A stretch of DNA of 64,000 nt from Flammeovirgaceae bacterium SG7u.111 (GCA_034044135.1 CP139021.1:5905635-5969634), one strand, 5' to 3'. Positions 1 through 8,844 are shown, numbered from the stretch's first letter. Notes: generated by a model not told the origin, from the sequence alone. Made by a program: numbers and translations.

Positions 1-187
1 GAAGTGAATAACAGAACAAATCTATAATTTCTTTTGTGTTATCCGTAGAACCATCGTTAACCACGATCACTTCAAAAAACAATGGATCTAGAGTTTGACC
101 CGCTAAAGCTTTCAAGCACTGCTCCAATAATTGGCTTCGGTTGTAGGTAGGAATGATAACAGATATTTTAATTAGGTTATTTTTCAT
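1..187 (-). CDS. Glycosyltransferase family 2, N-terminal part only (cut by window edge)
   Basis: The first 62 residues of a GT-A fold glycosyltransferase read leftward off the window. The start ATG lies at 185-187 and is followed by KNNLIKISVIIPTYNRSQLL, the beta-1 strand and nucleotide-binding start typical of GT2 enzymes. About 35 residues later comes VIVVNDGSTDNT, whose DGS is the family's first conserved acidic motif. The acceptor cannot be predicted because the catalytic C-terminal half is outside the window. The start codon lies inside the 3' end of the flippase gene (11-bp overlap), so the two are almost certainly co-transcribed and translationally coupled in a polysaccharide operon. 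The family call is firm; the substrate is unknown. Confidence 0.85.
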   Translation of the reverse strand, partial: MKNNLIKISVIIPTYNRSQLLEQCLKALAGQTLDPLFFEVIVVNDGSTDNTKEIIDLFCYSL

Positions 188-1505
188 AATGAACGGAGGG
201 TGAGTTTGTTTTAACATATTTTTTCCCAGATAGCAAAAGCTTTCTGTATTGTTCCAGAATCAGCTTAAAACAGCCGATGAAACTAATATTGAGTTCTTTT
301 TTTAAAATTCGTTGTGTCCAAACTAGACCAATCACATTGGCTATAAGCGGAGCTACCACAACCCCTATCAATCCCCAGTAGTAGACGATAGTAAATAAGA
401 GGACAATATTTAATAGGGAAATTCCTGTAACTACTTTTGTATTGAGTTTTGGTTTATTAAGTGCATTGACCACGCTTCCAAAGGCGTTGCCGAATGGTAA
501 AGTCAGCGCCGAAGTAAAAACCATACAAATAGCAAGAGGAGCTGCATCTGTATATTCTGTACTGCTAATCAAAATAACCAGAGGTTTTGCAAAAAGACTA
601 ATTAGCAATGCCATTGGTAAAAGAATACTTAGCACCAGAGCTACCGTATTTTGAAAGAAAAACTTAAGCAGTTCAAGTTTTTTTGTATTGACAAGCTCAC
701 AAACCTTGGGGAAAAAGAGCGATTGAATAGCTGTATTAGGAATCACGATCAACTGAGTAAATTTAGATGCTACTCCTAGTAATGCAACATCTGTAAGTGT
801 GAGGAAACTGGCTATTAGAAACACATTAATTCTCCCCGACAGCAACCCTACTAAATCTCTGAAAAAACCGTGCTTTCCAAACTGGAACATTTCCAAATGC
901 AACCTCCATTTAGGCTTCGCTTTCCAGATCAATATTGGAGAAATATAAAAACATGCTAAGCCTACTGATATAGAACTTGCTATACCCAATACCAGTACTA
1001 TGGAAGACAAAGGCTGGGTGGTAAAAAACACCCAAACTAATCCTGAAATCAATATGGCTACAAAGGCTAAATTAGTTCTAAAAATTGCTTCCACTTTCAG
1101 AGAAGATCGTAGTACTATCAATTGCCAACGATAAATTGCCCAAGCTGTAGCATAAAGTGGATAATAGATCAATAAATCACTTACACCGTGTGGTAAAACC
1201 CATCTGCCTGCTGTAAGTACCAATGTGGTAATTAATAAGTCAATTGAAATATTGAGGACAAAACTACATTGTAACACGTCCCAATATTCATTTCCTGTTT
1301 TTCCTGCAGAGAACTTTACCAATGCAGACTGTACGATGCTTTCTCTTATTTTCGTCACAAAATAAAATACAGCAGTGAATAGGGTCCAGATACCTACTTC
1401 TGAAGGAGTATATTTTTTACTTACCAGTATAAAAATGCCTACACCGACAAGTAAATCTATAGCATTATTAGCTACTGTCCACAATATTTTCTTGTAAGAA
1501 AGCAT
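177..1505 (-). CDS. Wzx-type polysaccharide/oligosaccharide flippase (MOP superfamily)
   Basis: A 442-residue integral membrane protein with about a dozen hydrophobic helices spread along its length and short charged loops, matching the size and layout of Wzx/RfbX flippases. Family members move undecaprenyl-linked sugar units from the inner to the outer leaflet of the cytoplasmic membrane. The N-terminus has a positively charged lead-in (MLSYKKILW) followed by a first helix rich in Val, Ile and Gly. It lies between a methyltransferase (2-nt gap upstream) and a GT2 gene (11-bp overlap downstream), the usual setting for a Wzx. No wzy polymerase is visible in the window. The alternative, another MATE-fold exporter, is unlikely given the neighbours. 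Confidence 0.85.
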   Translation of the reverse strand: MLSYKKILWTVANNAIDLLVGVGIFILVSKKYTPSEVGIWTLFTAVFYFVTKIRESIVQSALVKFSAGKTGNEYWDVLQCSFVLNISIDLLITTLVLTAGRWVLPHGVSDLLIYYPLYATAWAIYRWQLIVLRSSLKVEAIFRTNLAFVAILISGLVWVFFTTQPLSSIVLVLGIASSISVGLACFYISPILIWKAKPKWRLHLEMFQFGKHGFFRDLVGLLSGRINVFLIASFLTLTDVALLGVASKFTQLIVIPNTAIQSLFFPKVCELVNTKKLELLKFFFQNTVALVLSILLPMALLISLFAKPLVILISSTEYTDAAPLAICMVFTSALTLPFGNAFGSVVNALNKPKLNTKVVTGISLLNIVLLFTIVYYWGLIGVVVAPLIANVIGLVWTQRILKKELNISFIGCFKLILEQYRKLLLSGKKYVKTNSPSVHYEK

Positions 1506-1507
1506 GG

Positions 1508-2317
1508 TTACACTTGGAAAGGATTTGTCTGGTGCTTTTGGCTTTTGTTAGGGAAAAAGTCAAGAGAAGGCATAAAAGCAGTTTGTACTTCATTCAACTT
1601 CCTAAGCGCATATTTCCAGCAGAGATGAGTTAAAATTTTTAGAGATTCTATAGTCTCATCTAGCCTATTGTACTTTGGAAACATCTGTTCTATTTGCTCT
1701 TTTGTCCAAGGTTTAGTGAAATAAGAAAGCGTTGCCTCATCAGTCGGATTGATAGAAAAACCAAAGCTTTCGTCCCATTCGATACGGACACTAAAAAGGT
1801 CAGGGTAATTCCTCTTCAGCATTTTAAATGGAATAGAATTTTGGGTAAGGTGATATAAAAACAAATCTCCAAAATCGTGAGTTGGCTTTTCCATCCCTAA
1901 ATCACTCTTTTTTACAAGAGTAAGTTTGTTCTCAATTTCAAGGCTCACCCAAGTATGGGACGATTTTGGGGCTAGGAATTCACCAATCAAGGAAGGCACT
2001 TCGATGTAGCCTCTTTTTGCCACCCGCATCATCTCCTTCAAAAATTTTTCAGGGTTAGGAACATGCTCCAATACATGACAGCAGATCACATAATCAAATA
2101 CTTTATCTTTAAAAGGTAATGATTCACCATCTGCTTCTACAAAAAACTGTTCACCCAATACCTTCAGGTCTCCACTTCTGTGCGTATTATCATGTACATA
2201 CTTATCTACAACATAATCTGCACGAGGATGTGGATTGTGCCCTCCACCTATTTCTAATACCAAATCGGAAGAAGCTATTTTTAAGTCGAAGCGAGATTTT
2301 GGATTGTTTATTTTCAT
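1508..2317 (-). CDS. Class I SAM-dependent methyltransferase (Methyltransf_11 type)
   Basis: This 269-residue protein has the class I SAM-binding signature near its N-terminus: VLEIGGGHNPHP at about residues 20-31 (motif I). An acidic post-I region and FDYVICCHVLEHVPNPEKFL at about residues 75-94 (motif II/III) follow. The HVLEH box is typical of Methyltransf_11 enzymes in polysaccharide loci that methylate sugars or act on nucleotide-sugar intermediates. It is the first gene of a tight three-gene run with the flippase and GT2, all on the minus strand. Roughly 165 bp of non-coding DNA upstream probably carries their promoter, including a 14-mer that is repeated at 6.8 kb. The exact methyl acceptor cannot be read from the sequence. 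Confidence 0.8.
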   Translation of the reverse strand: MKINNPKSRFDLKIASSDLVLEIGGGHNPHPRADYVVDKYVHDNTHRSGDLKVLGEQFFVEADGESLPFKDKVFDYVICCHVLEHVPNPEKFLKEMMRVAKRGYIEVPSLIGEFLAPKSSHTWVSLEIENKLTLVKKSDLGMEKPTHDFGDLFLYHLTQNSIPFKMLKRNYPDLFSVRIEWDESFGFSINPTDEATLSYFTKPWTKEQIEQMFPKYNRLDETIESLKILTHLCWKYALRKLNEVQTAFMPSLDFFPNKSQKHQTNPFQV

Positions 2318-2452
2318 TTTAACACCATTAAAGTTCTTAGTTATATTTTACAATTAATTCAATACAAAAGCAGGCACGCTTTTCATAAAAAACTTACTAC
2401 CAGAAAGTTACAATCAACTTAGGTTAAGTTATATTTATATAAATTACACTGA

Positions 2453-2466
2453 GCGGAATGAATTCC
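2453..2466. promoter_or_regulatory. 14-bp repeated site upstream of the methyltransferase-flippase-GT2 unit
   Basis: GCGGAATGAATTCC contains the inverted repeat GGAAT-GA-ATTCC. It lies about 136-149 bp upstream of the methyltransferase start. The identical 14-mer in the same orientation lies 122-135 bp upstream of the GT2 gene that starts at 6672. An additional GGAA half-like sequence follows about 10 bp on in both places. The shared position suggests an operator or a small repeat; a function is inferred only. Confidence 0.4.
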
Positions 2467-2482
2467 TCCAGATGGAAATGTT

Positions 2483-3541
2483 TTAGGCTAAAGAATGGTA
2501 GAGGGAAAGGGTCTCGCTCCCTGCTTTTGACCAATGGTATTTGAGAGCTTGGGCAATACCCTTCTCTTGCATAGTTTGTCTCATTTTTGCGTTGCCCATT
2601 ACTTCAATAATTGCATTTGCAAAATCTTCTGGGTTGGGATCAACCAAATAACTAGCATTGCCCAATACTTCAGGTAAGGAACCTTTATTTGCCGCAACCA
2701 CGGCAGTCCCGCAAGCCATTGCTTCCAAAGGGGGAAACCCAAACCCTTCGTATAGGCTGGGATAAAAAAACAGGTCTGCCCCTGCTAAGAAACTTCTTAA
2801 TTCTACATCAGGAATGAAACCATTGAAATACACATTTTTTAACCCATACTCTTCAATGAGCTTTGCCAATTGTGTATTCGTCCCAATTCCACTTCCTATT
2901 TCCAACCTGAACTTAACATTGGCTTTTTCCAAAATACGTGCGGTTTCCACTAAAGCTATGGCATTTTTATGTGGCACACCTAAGCCTCCTATATAGCGAA
3001 TAGTAAATGTTTCATTTTCCGTTACATTACCAGGGTAAAAAAAATCATGGTTTATTCCATTGTAAATCACATGTACGCGATCTTCAGAAATATTGGTAAA
3101 GCGAATAAGATCTTCCTTTGCTTGTTTTGAAACCACAATGAATGCATCTGAATACTTCATTGCCTGCTTCATGTTATATTCATAAAATTTAAAACTCAAC
3201 TTATCTTTATAAAACAAGTAAGGAATAGCATCATGAACCGTGGTAACAACTTTGCCTTTCGTTTTCTTCTTGAAATGCAAAGAGGTAATCGCATCAGGAT
3301 AATCTGCATGCCAGATGGTACTATCCTCATTCTTAATGGCCTGATACAAATAGTAAGGAGCAATATAATCTTTCAAAGATCGGAATGAGCGATATGGGTA
3401 GGCATTGATAAAAGATTTATCGCCTTCTCCTTTTCGATAGACTTGGACATCCTCTTGGTCATATACATAATTTGCCAACTCAGAAGTATAGCGTCCAATA
3501 CCACAATTTGCATGACGACAAGATATATAGGTTATTTTCAT
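2483..3541 (-). CDS. Glycosyltransferase family 4 (GT-B fold)
   Basis: The GT-B glycosyltransferase begins MKITYISCRHANCGIGRYTS, with the Gly-rich N-terminal loop expected at the acceptor side. The C-terminal donor domain carries the retaining GT4 signature at about residues 263-290: FFYPSLYEGFGFPPLEAMAC, then GTAVVAANKGSLPEVL. The two glutamates of the E-x7-E motif lie in EGFGFPPLE. I place the start at 3541 rather than at an in-frame ATG 20 codons upstream, because the upstream stretch overlaps the neighbouring gene and does not resemble the family. That gives 352 residues. It lies 33 bp downstream of the FkbM gene, in the same operon. Mannosyl- or galactosyl-type activity is possible; the sugar is unknown. 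Confidence 0.85.
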   Translation of the reverse strand: MKITYISCRHANCGIGRYTSELANYVYDQEDVQVYRKGEGDKSFINAYPYRSFRSLKDYIAPYYLYQAIKNEDSTIWHADYPDAITSLHFKKKTKGKVVTTVHDAIPYLFYKDKLSFKFYEYNMKQAMKYSDAFIVVSKQAKEDLIRFTNISEDRVHVIYNGINHDFFYPGNVTENETFTIRYIGGLGVPHKNAIALVETARILEKANVKFRLEIGSGIGTNTQLAKLIEEYGLKNVYFNGFIPDVELRSFLAGADLFFYPSLYEGFGFPPLEAMACGTAVVAANKGSLPEVLGNASYLVDPNPEDFANAIIEVMGNAKMRQTMQEKGIAQALKYHWSKAGSETLSLYHSLA

Positions 3542-3573
3542 AGTTGAAAAGTGAGAAAAGGGTCGCAAATCAA

Positions 3574-4482
3574 TTAATAGGTAAATAAGAAGTTGGTACA
3601 AATACGCTCTGGGTTGATTTTCCCTGCCTTGAGCTTTTCTAGCAATTTTAAGTTGAATAGAGTAGGCGCATACTGAACACTTTCAAAGAAGGATAAAAAG
3701 CTTTCCAAAGTATCTCCGTTTGCCTTGAGTTTTTCCCCATTGAACTCTACCAAAATGTATTTGACCTTTTTATTTTCTAGCGTCTTTTTCGCGCCTTTCA
3801 ACATCTGCAATTCGTGCCCTTCAATGTCTATTTTGATAAAATCAACTTGGTCAATAGCATGTTCATCTAAAAAATGATCCAGTGTACACGTCTCAATTTC
3901 AATTGTTTCAGCGGAGTACTGGGGTTGGAACGAAAGGCTTCCACAACCATAATGAGCCTCATCACTTCTGTAAAACTGTTGCTGGCTGATTTGGTCAGAA
4001 AGTGCTATAGGATGATGGATTACACGGTTGTCCACACTATTGATTTGACAGTTTCTTTGAAGTTTTGCATAAACTGCCGGATCTGGTTCAAAAGTATGAA
4101 TGGTGCTTTTTGGCCTAAATTTCGAAATGTTCAATGTGTAAAAGCCAATATTTGCTCCCACATCTAGGCAAACCGCATTTTCTGGAATAATTTTTTTGAT
4201 CAGCTGTAATTCTTTTTTTTCAAAAGCATTGAAATAAATACCTCTTTGCACATCGTCGTTAAGGTCAATCTCAAATTTGACACTATCTACCTCTGCAATA
4301 AAAGGCTTGACCGAATCGAAGGTATCACCCAAGTGGGCAACGATTCTGGACTTGAATTTTTCTGGCAAATTTATTTTACGTAAACCTCTCAGTAAATACT
4401 GTGAGCCAGAAGCCAGTTCTGCCAAATGAGCGGTGAATTTTAGGTAGAATAATTCCCAGAAATAAAGTTTAATCTGATTCAT
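3574..4482 (-). CDS. FkbM family methyltransferase
   Basis: This 302-residue protein matches FkbM-family SAM-dependent O-methyltransferases. Motif I is VCLDVGANIGFYTLNISKF (about residues 104-122), followed by IHTFEPDPAVYAKLQRN. The family's late motif VDFIKIDIEGHELQMLKGA (about residues 214-232) is intact, including the DIEGHE core. FkbM proteins in polysaccharide loci generally O-methylate sugar hydroxyls. It sits between a membrane GT2 (27-nt gap upstream) and a GT4 gene (33-nt gap downstream) in the same direction. With the other methyltransferase at 1.5-2.3 kb the locus encodes two candidate methyl transfers, consistent with a hydrophobic or methyl-capped glycan. The acceptor remains inference. 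Confidence 0.88.
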   Translation of the reverse strand: MNQIKLYFWELFYLKFTAHLAELASGSQYLLRGLRKINLPEKFKSRIVAHLGDTFDSVKPFIAEVDSVKFEIDLNDDVQRGIYFNAFEKKELQLIKKIIPENAVCLDVGANIGFYTLNISKFRPKSTIHTFEPDPAVYAKLQRNCQINSVDNRVIHHPIALSDQISQQQFYRSDEAHYGCGSLSFQPQYSAETIEIETCTLDHFLDEHAIDQVDFIKIDIEGHELQMLKGAKKTLENKKVKYILVEFNGEKLKANGDTLESFLSFFESVQYAPTLFNLKLLEKLKAGKINPERICTNFLFTY

Positions 4483-4509
4483 TTTTGATAAGTTTTTTAT
4501 TGATATTGA

Positions 4510-5688
4510 TTAGATTGATACCATTCCTTCCACTCGCTTTGATTTTTCCCAAGTAGCAGGTTGCTGGTCTTTTATAAATCGAAGTGCTCCTTGTACCACC
4601 GAGATATTCATAAACAAGAAGTAATATGGGATGTAGGCTATCTTGTTAGATTTGCCGTGCTTGGAAAGCCGATGTTCTCCCAAAGCCAATCCATAAAACC
4701 CTAACTGTCCTAAAAAGAACAGGAAGTAGATCACGCTGTCTAAGGCAATGTAAGTGTTGGATATGAGAAGTAATACGAGTGCCAAAGGGCAAATAGTCCA
4801 GCGGAAAACACGATGGGAAAAGTACTGAAATGAAAGCAGAGGATGACGGGTAATATTCCATAGTTGAGGTAGCCTGGACATTGCCTGAAAACCACCTGCA
4901 CTTATTCTGACCTTCCTTTTGCGTTCTTCTGACAAACTAGAGGAAGGCAGCTCCATCGCTTTCGCATTGGGAGCATAAGCCACTTTATAGTTCTGCAAAT
5001 TCACTTGGAATGATAGCATAAAATCATCCAAAATAGTATCTTCTTCCAAAGGTTGAAATAAAGCCGTTCGCATTGAAAAAAGCTCCCCTGCTGCACCTAC
5101 TACGGAGTAAAAATCAGCGTCTTGCTTTTTTAAAAAGGACTCATAGGACCAATACAATCCCTCTCCGTTGCCCGTTGAACTCTTGGTACTTTTCGTAACA
5201 ACCGTTTTTTCCCCTGCAACAGCTCCAACTTCATTATCTCGGAATTCACAGATTAAATGTTGAAGCGCATCTCTATTTAAGATAGTATTGGCATCACTAA
5301 AAACTACAATTTCAGAGTCTATATGTGCCATCGCTCGGTTAATAGCCGCTACCTTTCCTTTTCTTTCTGGAGAATATAAAAGTTTTACCCCATCAAAACT
5401 TTGAACAATATTATTAGTCTGGTCGGTGGAACCATCTGTAACAACCCAAATGTCTAAAAATGCTTTAGGGTAATCTAATTGTAGGGTATTTATAATTTTC
5501 TCAGCAATTACATCTTCCTCATTATAAGCTGGAATTATCAAAGTCACACTTCTCGTGTAAATTTTGTTTTGAGGTTTATCTTTATCAAATATTTTTTTGA
5601 CTTGATTAAATATCGTTATCAAAATCCCATACCCGACATAAGTGTAAAATAAAATAGATAGTGCTATCCAAAATATTGAAATTGCCAT
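4510..5688 (-). CDS. Membrane-bound family 2 glycosyltransferase (cellulose-synthase-like topology)
   Basis: A 392-residue protein with one N-terminal membrane helix (residues 1-25), a cytosolic GT-A domain and two or three C-terminal helices (about 295-370). GT2 motifs are all present: SVTLIIPAYNEE, VVTDGSTDQT (first acidic motif), FSDANTIL (the DxD equivalent) and TILDDFMLS (catalytic TED-like site). A basic segment, ERKRKVRISAGGFQAM, stands where processive enzymes have Q/RxxRW; the exact QxxRW is not present, so processivity is uncertain. This layout is typical of enzymes that start or extend a polysaccharide on a lipid carrier at the inner membrane. It follows another GT2 gene by 63 bp on the same strand. 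Confidence 0.85.
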   Translation of the reverse strand: MAISIFWIALSILFYTYVGYGILITIFNQVKKIFDKDKPQNKIYTRSVTLIIPAYNEEDVIAEKIINTLQLDYPKAFLDIWVVTDGSTDQTNNIVQSFDGVKLLYSPERKGKVAAINRAMAHIDSEIVVFSDANTILNRDALQHLICEFRDNEVGAVAGEKTVVTKSTKSSTGNGEGLYWSYESFLKKQDADFYSVVGAAGELFSMRTALFQPLEEDTILDDFMLSFQVNLQNYKVAYAPNAKAMELPSSSLSEERKRKVRISAGGFQAMSRLPQLWNITRHPLLSFQYFSHRVFRWTICPLALVLLLISNTYIALDSVIYFLFFLGQLGFYGLALGEHRLSKHGKSNKIAYIPYYFLFMNISVVQGALRFIKDQQPATWEKSKRVEGMVSI

Positions 5689-5751
5689 AGTGATAGTTTG
5701 TTAAAAGTGCTTGTAGAAAAGTTTATTAGGAATCGTACTTGAAAATCCTTC

Positions 5752-6672
5752 TCAGGAAAACTCATATGGTGGGTAATATTTTTCATTGCTTAAAAGAGCA
5801 ATAAGAGCATCGTAACTCCCTTTAAATAAGGCTTTAATATTCTGATATTCATTCTTAACCAGTTTGGTCAAAGTGGTTTTGGGCAAGCTGAAGACTAAAA
5901 AGAATAGAAGAAATAGGGAGAAGTTTGAAACAGAGAAACTTCTGTACATGAACAAAATACGATTGCGAGTTTGGTAATATGTTTTTAGAGGACTGTTTTC
6001 ACCTACAGATCTCGATTCTTTGTGATATACCAGAGCATTAGGTTCGTAGTAAATCATATATTCTTTACTAATTTGGGTACTCCAATCCAGCTCTTCGTAG
6101 TAGATAAAATAATCTTCTGGCATCTTGCCTATTTTATGAACTACCTCACTCCTAACCATCATAGCTGCACCGTGTACATAAGCTGTTTCTTGGGAAGTAT
6201 CATGTTGTCCCTTGTCTATTTCACCCTTGCCAATAGTCAGATTACGCCCTGTTAGCGGATTGATAGGAGTAAACCCTGCATATTGGATGATATTACTATT
6301 AAAGTATTTGATTTTTGGACTAACTGCACCAATGTGTTCAGAAACCAATAACCTCTGTGTAAGCCTTAGTATACATTGATTTGTAACTTCAGCATCATTA
6401 TTCAAGAAGAATAAAAAGTCGCCTGTAGCAACTTGAATAGCCAAATTATTCGCTCCAGCAAACCCCAAATTCTTTTCGGAACGGATCACTTTCACTTTTG
6501 GCAGAATGGTTCTAAAAACTATTGTAGGGTCAAATTTTGATTCATTGTCAACCACAATTACTTCTAGATTGGGATAGCAATCTCTCTGCAGTGACTTAAG
6601 CATAGCAACGGTATGCCTCACTGAGTGAAAGTTGATAGCAATAACGCTTACTTTTTTATATAGATCATTCAT
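5752..6672 (-). CDS. Family 2 glycosyltransferase, rhamnosyltransferase (WbbL)-like
   Basis: This 306-residue GT-A enzyme contains VSVIAINFHSVRHTVAMLKS, then EVIVVDNESKFDP (the DNxS acidic motif of WbbL/RfbF-type enzymes). LFFLNNDAEVTNQCI has the NNDA DxD-equivalent, and YVHGAAMMVRSEV then DYFIYYEELDW carry the catalytic acidic patch. These are hallmarks of the rhamnosyltransferase-like GT2 subgroup. A short hydrophobic stretch near residues 250-270 may be a membrane contact. It is the first gene of the leftward polysaccharide operon and diverges from the GT gene at 6.9 kb. The 244-bp intergenic region probably holds back-to-back promoters and contains a repeated 14-mer. The donor sugar is a family-based guess. 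Confidence 0.82.
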   Translation of the reverse strand: MNDLYKKVSVIAINFHSVRHTVAMLKSLQRDCYPNLEVIVVDNESKFDPTIVFRTILPKVKVIRSEKNLGFAGANNLAIQVATGDFLFFLNNDAEVTNQCILRLTQRLLVSEHIGAVSPKIKYFNSNIIQYAGFTPINPLTGRNLTIGKGEIDKGQHDTSQETAYVHGAAMMVRSEVVHKIGKMPEDYFIYYEELDWSTQISKEYMIYYEPNALVYHKESRSVGENSPLKTYYQTRNRILFMYRSFSVSNFSLFLLFFLVFSLPKTTLTKLVKNEYQNIKALFKGSYDALIALLSNEKYYPPYEFS

Positions 6673-6793
6673 CTGATGTAATTACTCTTCAAGTATTAAC
6701 TACACCAACATATCCAAAAACTAACAAAAACAACATAACACATTGATTATAAGACACTTGAAATATAGCTCTTATTTCCAAAATATCCTTTTG

Positions 6794-6807
6794 GCGGAAT
6801 GAATTCC
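6794..6807. promoter_or_regulatory. Second copy of the 14-bp repeated site, in the divergent intergenic region
   Basis: This is an exact copy of GCGGAATGAATTCC found at 2453-2466, in the same orientation, 122-135 bp upstream of the leftward GT2 start and about 110 bp upstream of the rightward GT gene. A second GGAA follows in ATCTAACGGAATAC. Position and duplication make it a candidate operator shared by two polysaccharide transcription units. Confidence 0.4.
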
Positions 6808-6916
6808 ATCTAACGGAATACATAGAGCAACACTATATGCATGTAAACAATTGATTTAAAGCATGTTGTACACAAAAGGAGAAGATTTGGATTATCTATA
6901 TTAAAAACTAAACAGC

Positions 6917-8131
6917 ATGCTTAATAACCAAAATATAATCTTCTTCGCCCTTCCTAAGTTTCATGGGACTTATACATCTACAAGTGCAAGCATTGCAAAA
7001 GAGCTAGCAAAAAGTAATCGAGTTTTGTGGGTAGAAAACCCTTTTACTTGGAAAGACATTTTCTCAAATAAAGTAGCCTTTCTAGCACTTTTACATCAAT
7101 TAGGATTGGCGATAAGAGCCGATAAGGATAACAAAAAACAGATTTCGAAATCAAACAAAGGCATTTACTTCATCACCCCTTTGCCCGTTCTACCAATTAA
7201 CTTTCTGCCACATGGCTGGCTTTATAACCAATTGTCAAAATTAAACCACCGAATAGTTCTCTACAGTATTAAAAAGAGCATCAGAAAAATGGGGTTTGAA
7301 AAATACATCTACATCAATTCATATAATTTTTACTATCCCAACTTGTCTGACCTACTTAATCCATTTTATAAAGTCTACCATTGCGTTGATGGTATGATGC
7401 GAAGTTATTCACTAAAACATGGGAAATATTTAGAAAACATCTTGCTTAGTAAGGTTGATTTGGTAATTACAACTTCTCCTCAATTGAAGCGGGAAAAGTC
7501 GGTTTATCATTCCAATACATATTGTATTCCTAATGCGGCAGATTTTCAACATTGCTCTAAAGCAACACAAGAAACCACGCTTGTTCCCCCCAATGTGAAA
7601 CAATATGGTAAAAACCTGATAGGCTATGTTGGTAATATAGAACGAAGGATAGATTTTCCACTGCTCAAGAAAGTTATGACTAACAATCCGAACTGGGACC
7701 TTCTGATGATCGGACCAACTATGTCAAACTATATTCCCAGGTGGATTTACGATGTGCCCAATATCCATTTTGTCGGAAAAATTCCATATGCCCAACTTCC
7801 CAATTACTTAAAAGCACTCAAAGTAACTTTGATTCCCTATAAAATAGATGCTATTAGCAAAACCATTTTTCCGCTAAAGCTCTACGAATATTTAGGTGCA
7901 GGCAAGCCAGTGGTAGCTACCAACTTCAATACAGAAATATTAAATCCAATTTCAGATTTGGTATATGTTACTGATAATTCCTCAGCATTTGAAAGAGCAA
8001 TAAACCACGCTTTGGAAAATGACAGTAAAGCTATACAAACTCGTCGCCTTGCTTTGGCAGAACAAAATACATGGCAAGAACGAGGAAAAGAATTCCTATC
8101 ACTTTTAGAGAAAAATGTACAACTTAAGTAG
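6917..8131 (+). CDS. Glycosyltransferase, GT-B fold (TuaH/GT1-4 like)
   Basis: This 404-residue protein opens NIIFFALPKFHGTYTSTSAS and continues with SNRVLWVENPF. That pattern is seen in TuaH-like glycosyltransferases of polysaccharide loci. A central YHCVDGMMRSY and VDLVITTSPQLKR mark the end of the N-terminal domain. The C-terminal domain has GYVGNIERRIDF, then FPLKLYEYLGAGKPVVATNF, the GT-B nucleotide-sugar site with the conserved glutamate in LYEYLGAGKPVV. The gene is transcribed away from the leftward operon and overlaps or abuts the acyltransferase gene, so those two form their own unit. Substrate is not predictable. Fold assignment is strong; subfamily is moderate. Confidence 0.8.
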   Translation: MLNNQNIIFFALPKFHGTYTSTSASIAKELAKSNRVLWVENPFTWKDIFSNKVAFLALLHQLGLAIRADKDNKKQISKSNKGIYFITPLPVLPINFLPHGWLYNQLSKLNHRIVLYSIKKSIRKMGFEKYIYINSYNFYYPNLSDLLNPFYKVYHCVDGMMRSYSLKHGKYLENILLSKVDLVITTSPQLKREKSVYHSNTYCIPNAADFQHCSKATQETTLVPPNVKQYGKNLIGYVGNIERRIDFPLLKKVMTNNPNWDLLMIGPTMSNYIPRWIYDVPNIHFVGKIPYAQLPNYLKALKVTLIPYKIDAISKTIFPLKLYEYLGAGKPVVATNFNTEILNPISDLVYVTDNSSAFERAINHALENDSKAIQTRRLALAEQNTWQERGKEFLSLLEKNVQLK

Positions 8132-8138
8132 AGAGATA

Positions 8139-8765
8139 ATGAAGAAAATAATAACATATATAAAAACTAATCCTAACGCAAAATACTGGGTTTTAAAAAT
8201 GCTTTTTCGTCCTAAGCCTTATTCTTCAAGATTGAGATTTTGGGCTAAATGTATCTTCATATTTCCAAAATACCTCCAAAAGGGTATTCCATTGAAATGT
8301 AGACTAGATTTAGCGCCGTTTCACAAGCTTGTGATTGGCAAAAAATGCCGAATTGAAAAAGATGTAGTTATTAATAATGGTATGGGAGATGTGGTTTTAG
8401 GAGAAGAGGTACATACAGGAATTGGGTGTATTATAAGTGGCCCTGTTACCTTTCACAAACATGTAGGTTTGGCACAATATGTCAGGGTAATTGGCTTACA
8501 TCATGGCATTCGTGCAGATAGCCCTCATCACTATCAAGAAGTTACTAAAGCCCCGGTTATCTTAGAAGAAGACGCTTTTGTGGGTACAGGTGCTGTGATT
8601 ATGGGCAAAAAAAATGGTGAGCCGCTAACATTAGGTAAATATTGCCGGATTGGAGCCAATGCTGTTGTAACGACAGACATTCCTGCATATTCAATTGCTG
8701 TAGGAAACCCTGCAAAAGTTATTAAGAAATGGGATTTTGAAAAGGAGAAATATGTAAAGGTTTAA
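8139..8765 (+). CDS. Hexapeptide-repeat (left-handed beta-helix) acyltransferase
   Basis: Repeated hexapeptide turns build a left-handed beta-helix: IGKKCRIEKDVVINN, VLGEEVHTGIGCIISG, VILEEDAFVGTGAVIMG, LTLGKYCRIGANAVVTTD, then the C-terminal IPAYSIAVGNPAKVIKKW that is nearly universal in xenobiotic/sugar O-acetyltransferases. A histidine in IGLHHGI could be the catalytic base. I prefer the ATG at 8139 (208 residues), 7 nt after the upstream stop with AGAGA before it. An ATG at 8115 would overlap the upstream gene by 17 bp. Acetylation of a sugar in the locus's polysaccharide is the likely job, by context. A strong hairpin follows at 8804-8844. Confidence 0.82.
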   Translation: MKKIITYIKTNPNAKYWVLKMLFRPKPYSSRLRFWAKCIFIFPKYLQKGIPLKCRLDLAPFHKLVIGKKCRIEKDVVINNGMGDVVLGEEVHTGIGCIISGPVTFHKHVGLAQYVRVIGLHHGIRADSPHHYQEVTKAPVILEEDAFVGTGAVIMGKKNGEPLTLGKYCRIGANAVVTTDIPAYSIAVGNPAKVIKKWDFEKEKYVKV

Positions 8766-8803
8766 ATAACTACCACACTATTAAAACAAACATATTTCTG
8801 TCA

Positions 8804-8844
8804 CCAAAAAAGGCTAACCAATTGAATTGATTAGCCTTTTTTGG
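8804..8844. terminator. Bidirectional intrinsic terminator
   Basis: Perfect 14-bp arms, CCAAAAAAGGCTAA at 8804-8817 and its complement at 8831-8844, enclose a 13-nt loop. The A and T runs inside the arms provide a U-tract in both directions. It sits between convergent genes: the acyltransferase ending at 8765 and the FKBP lipoprotein ending at 8867. Confidence 0.85.
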
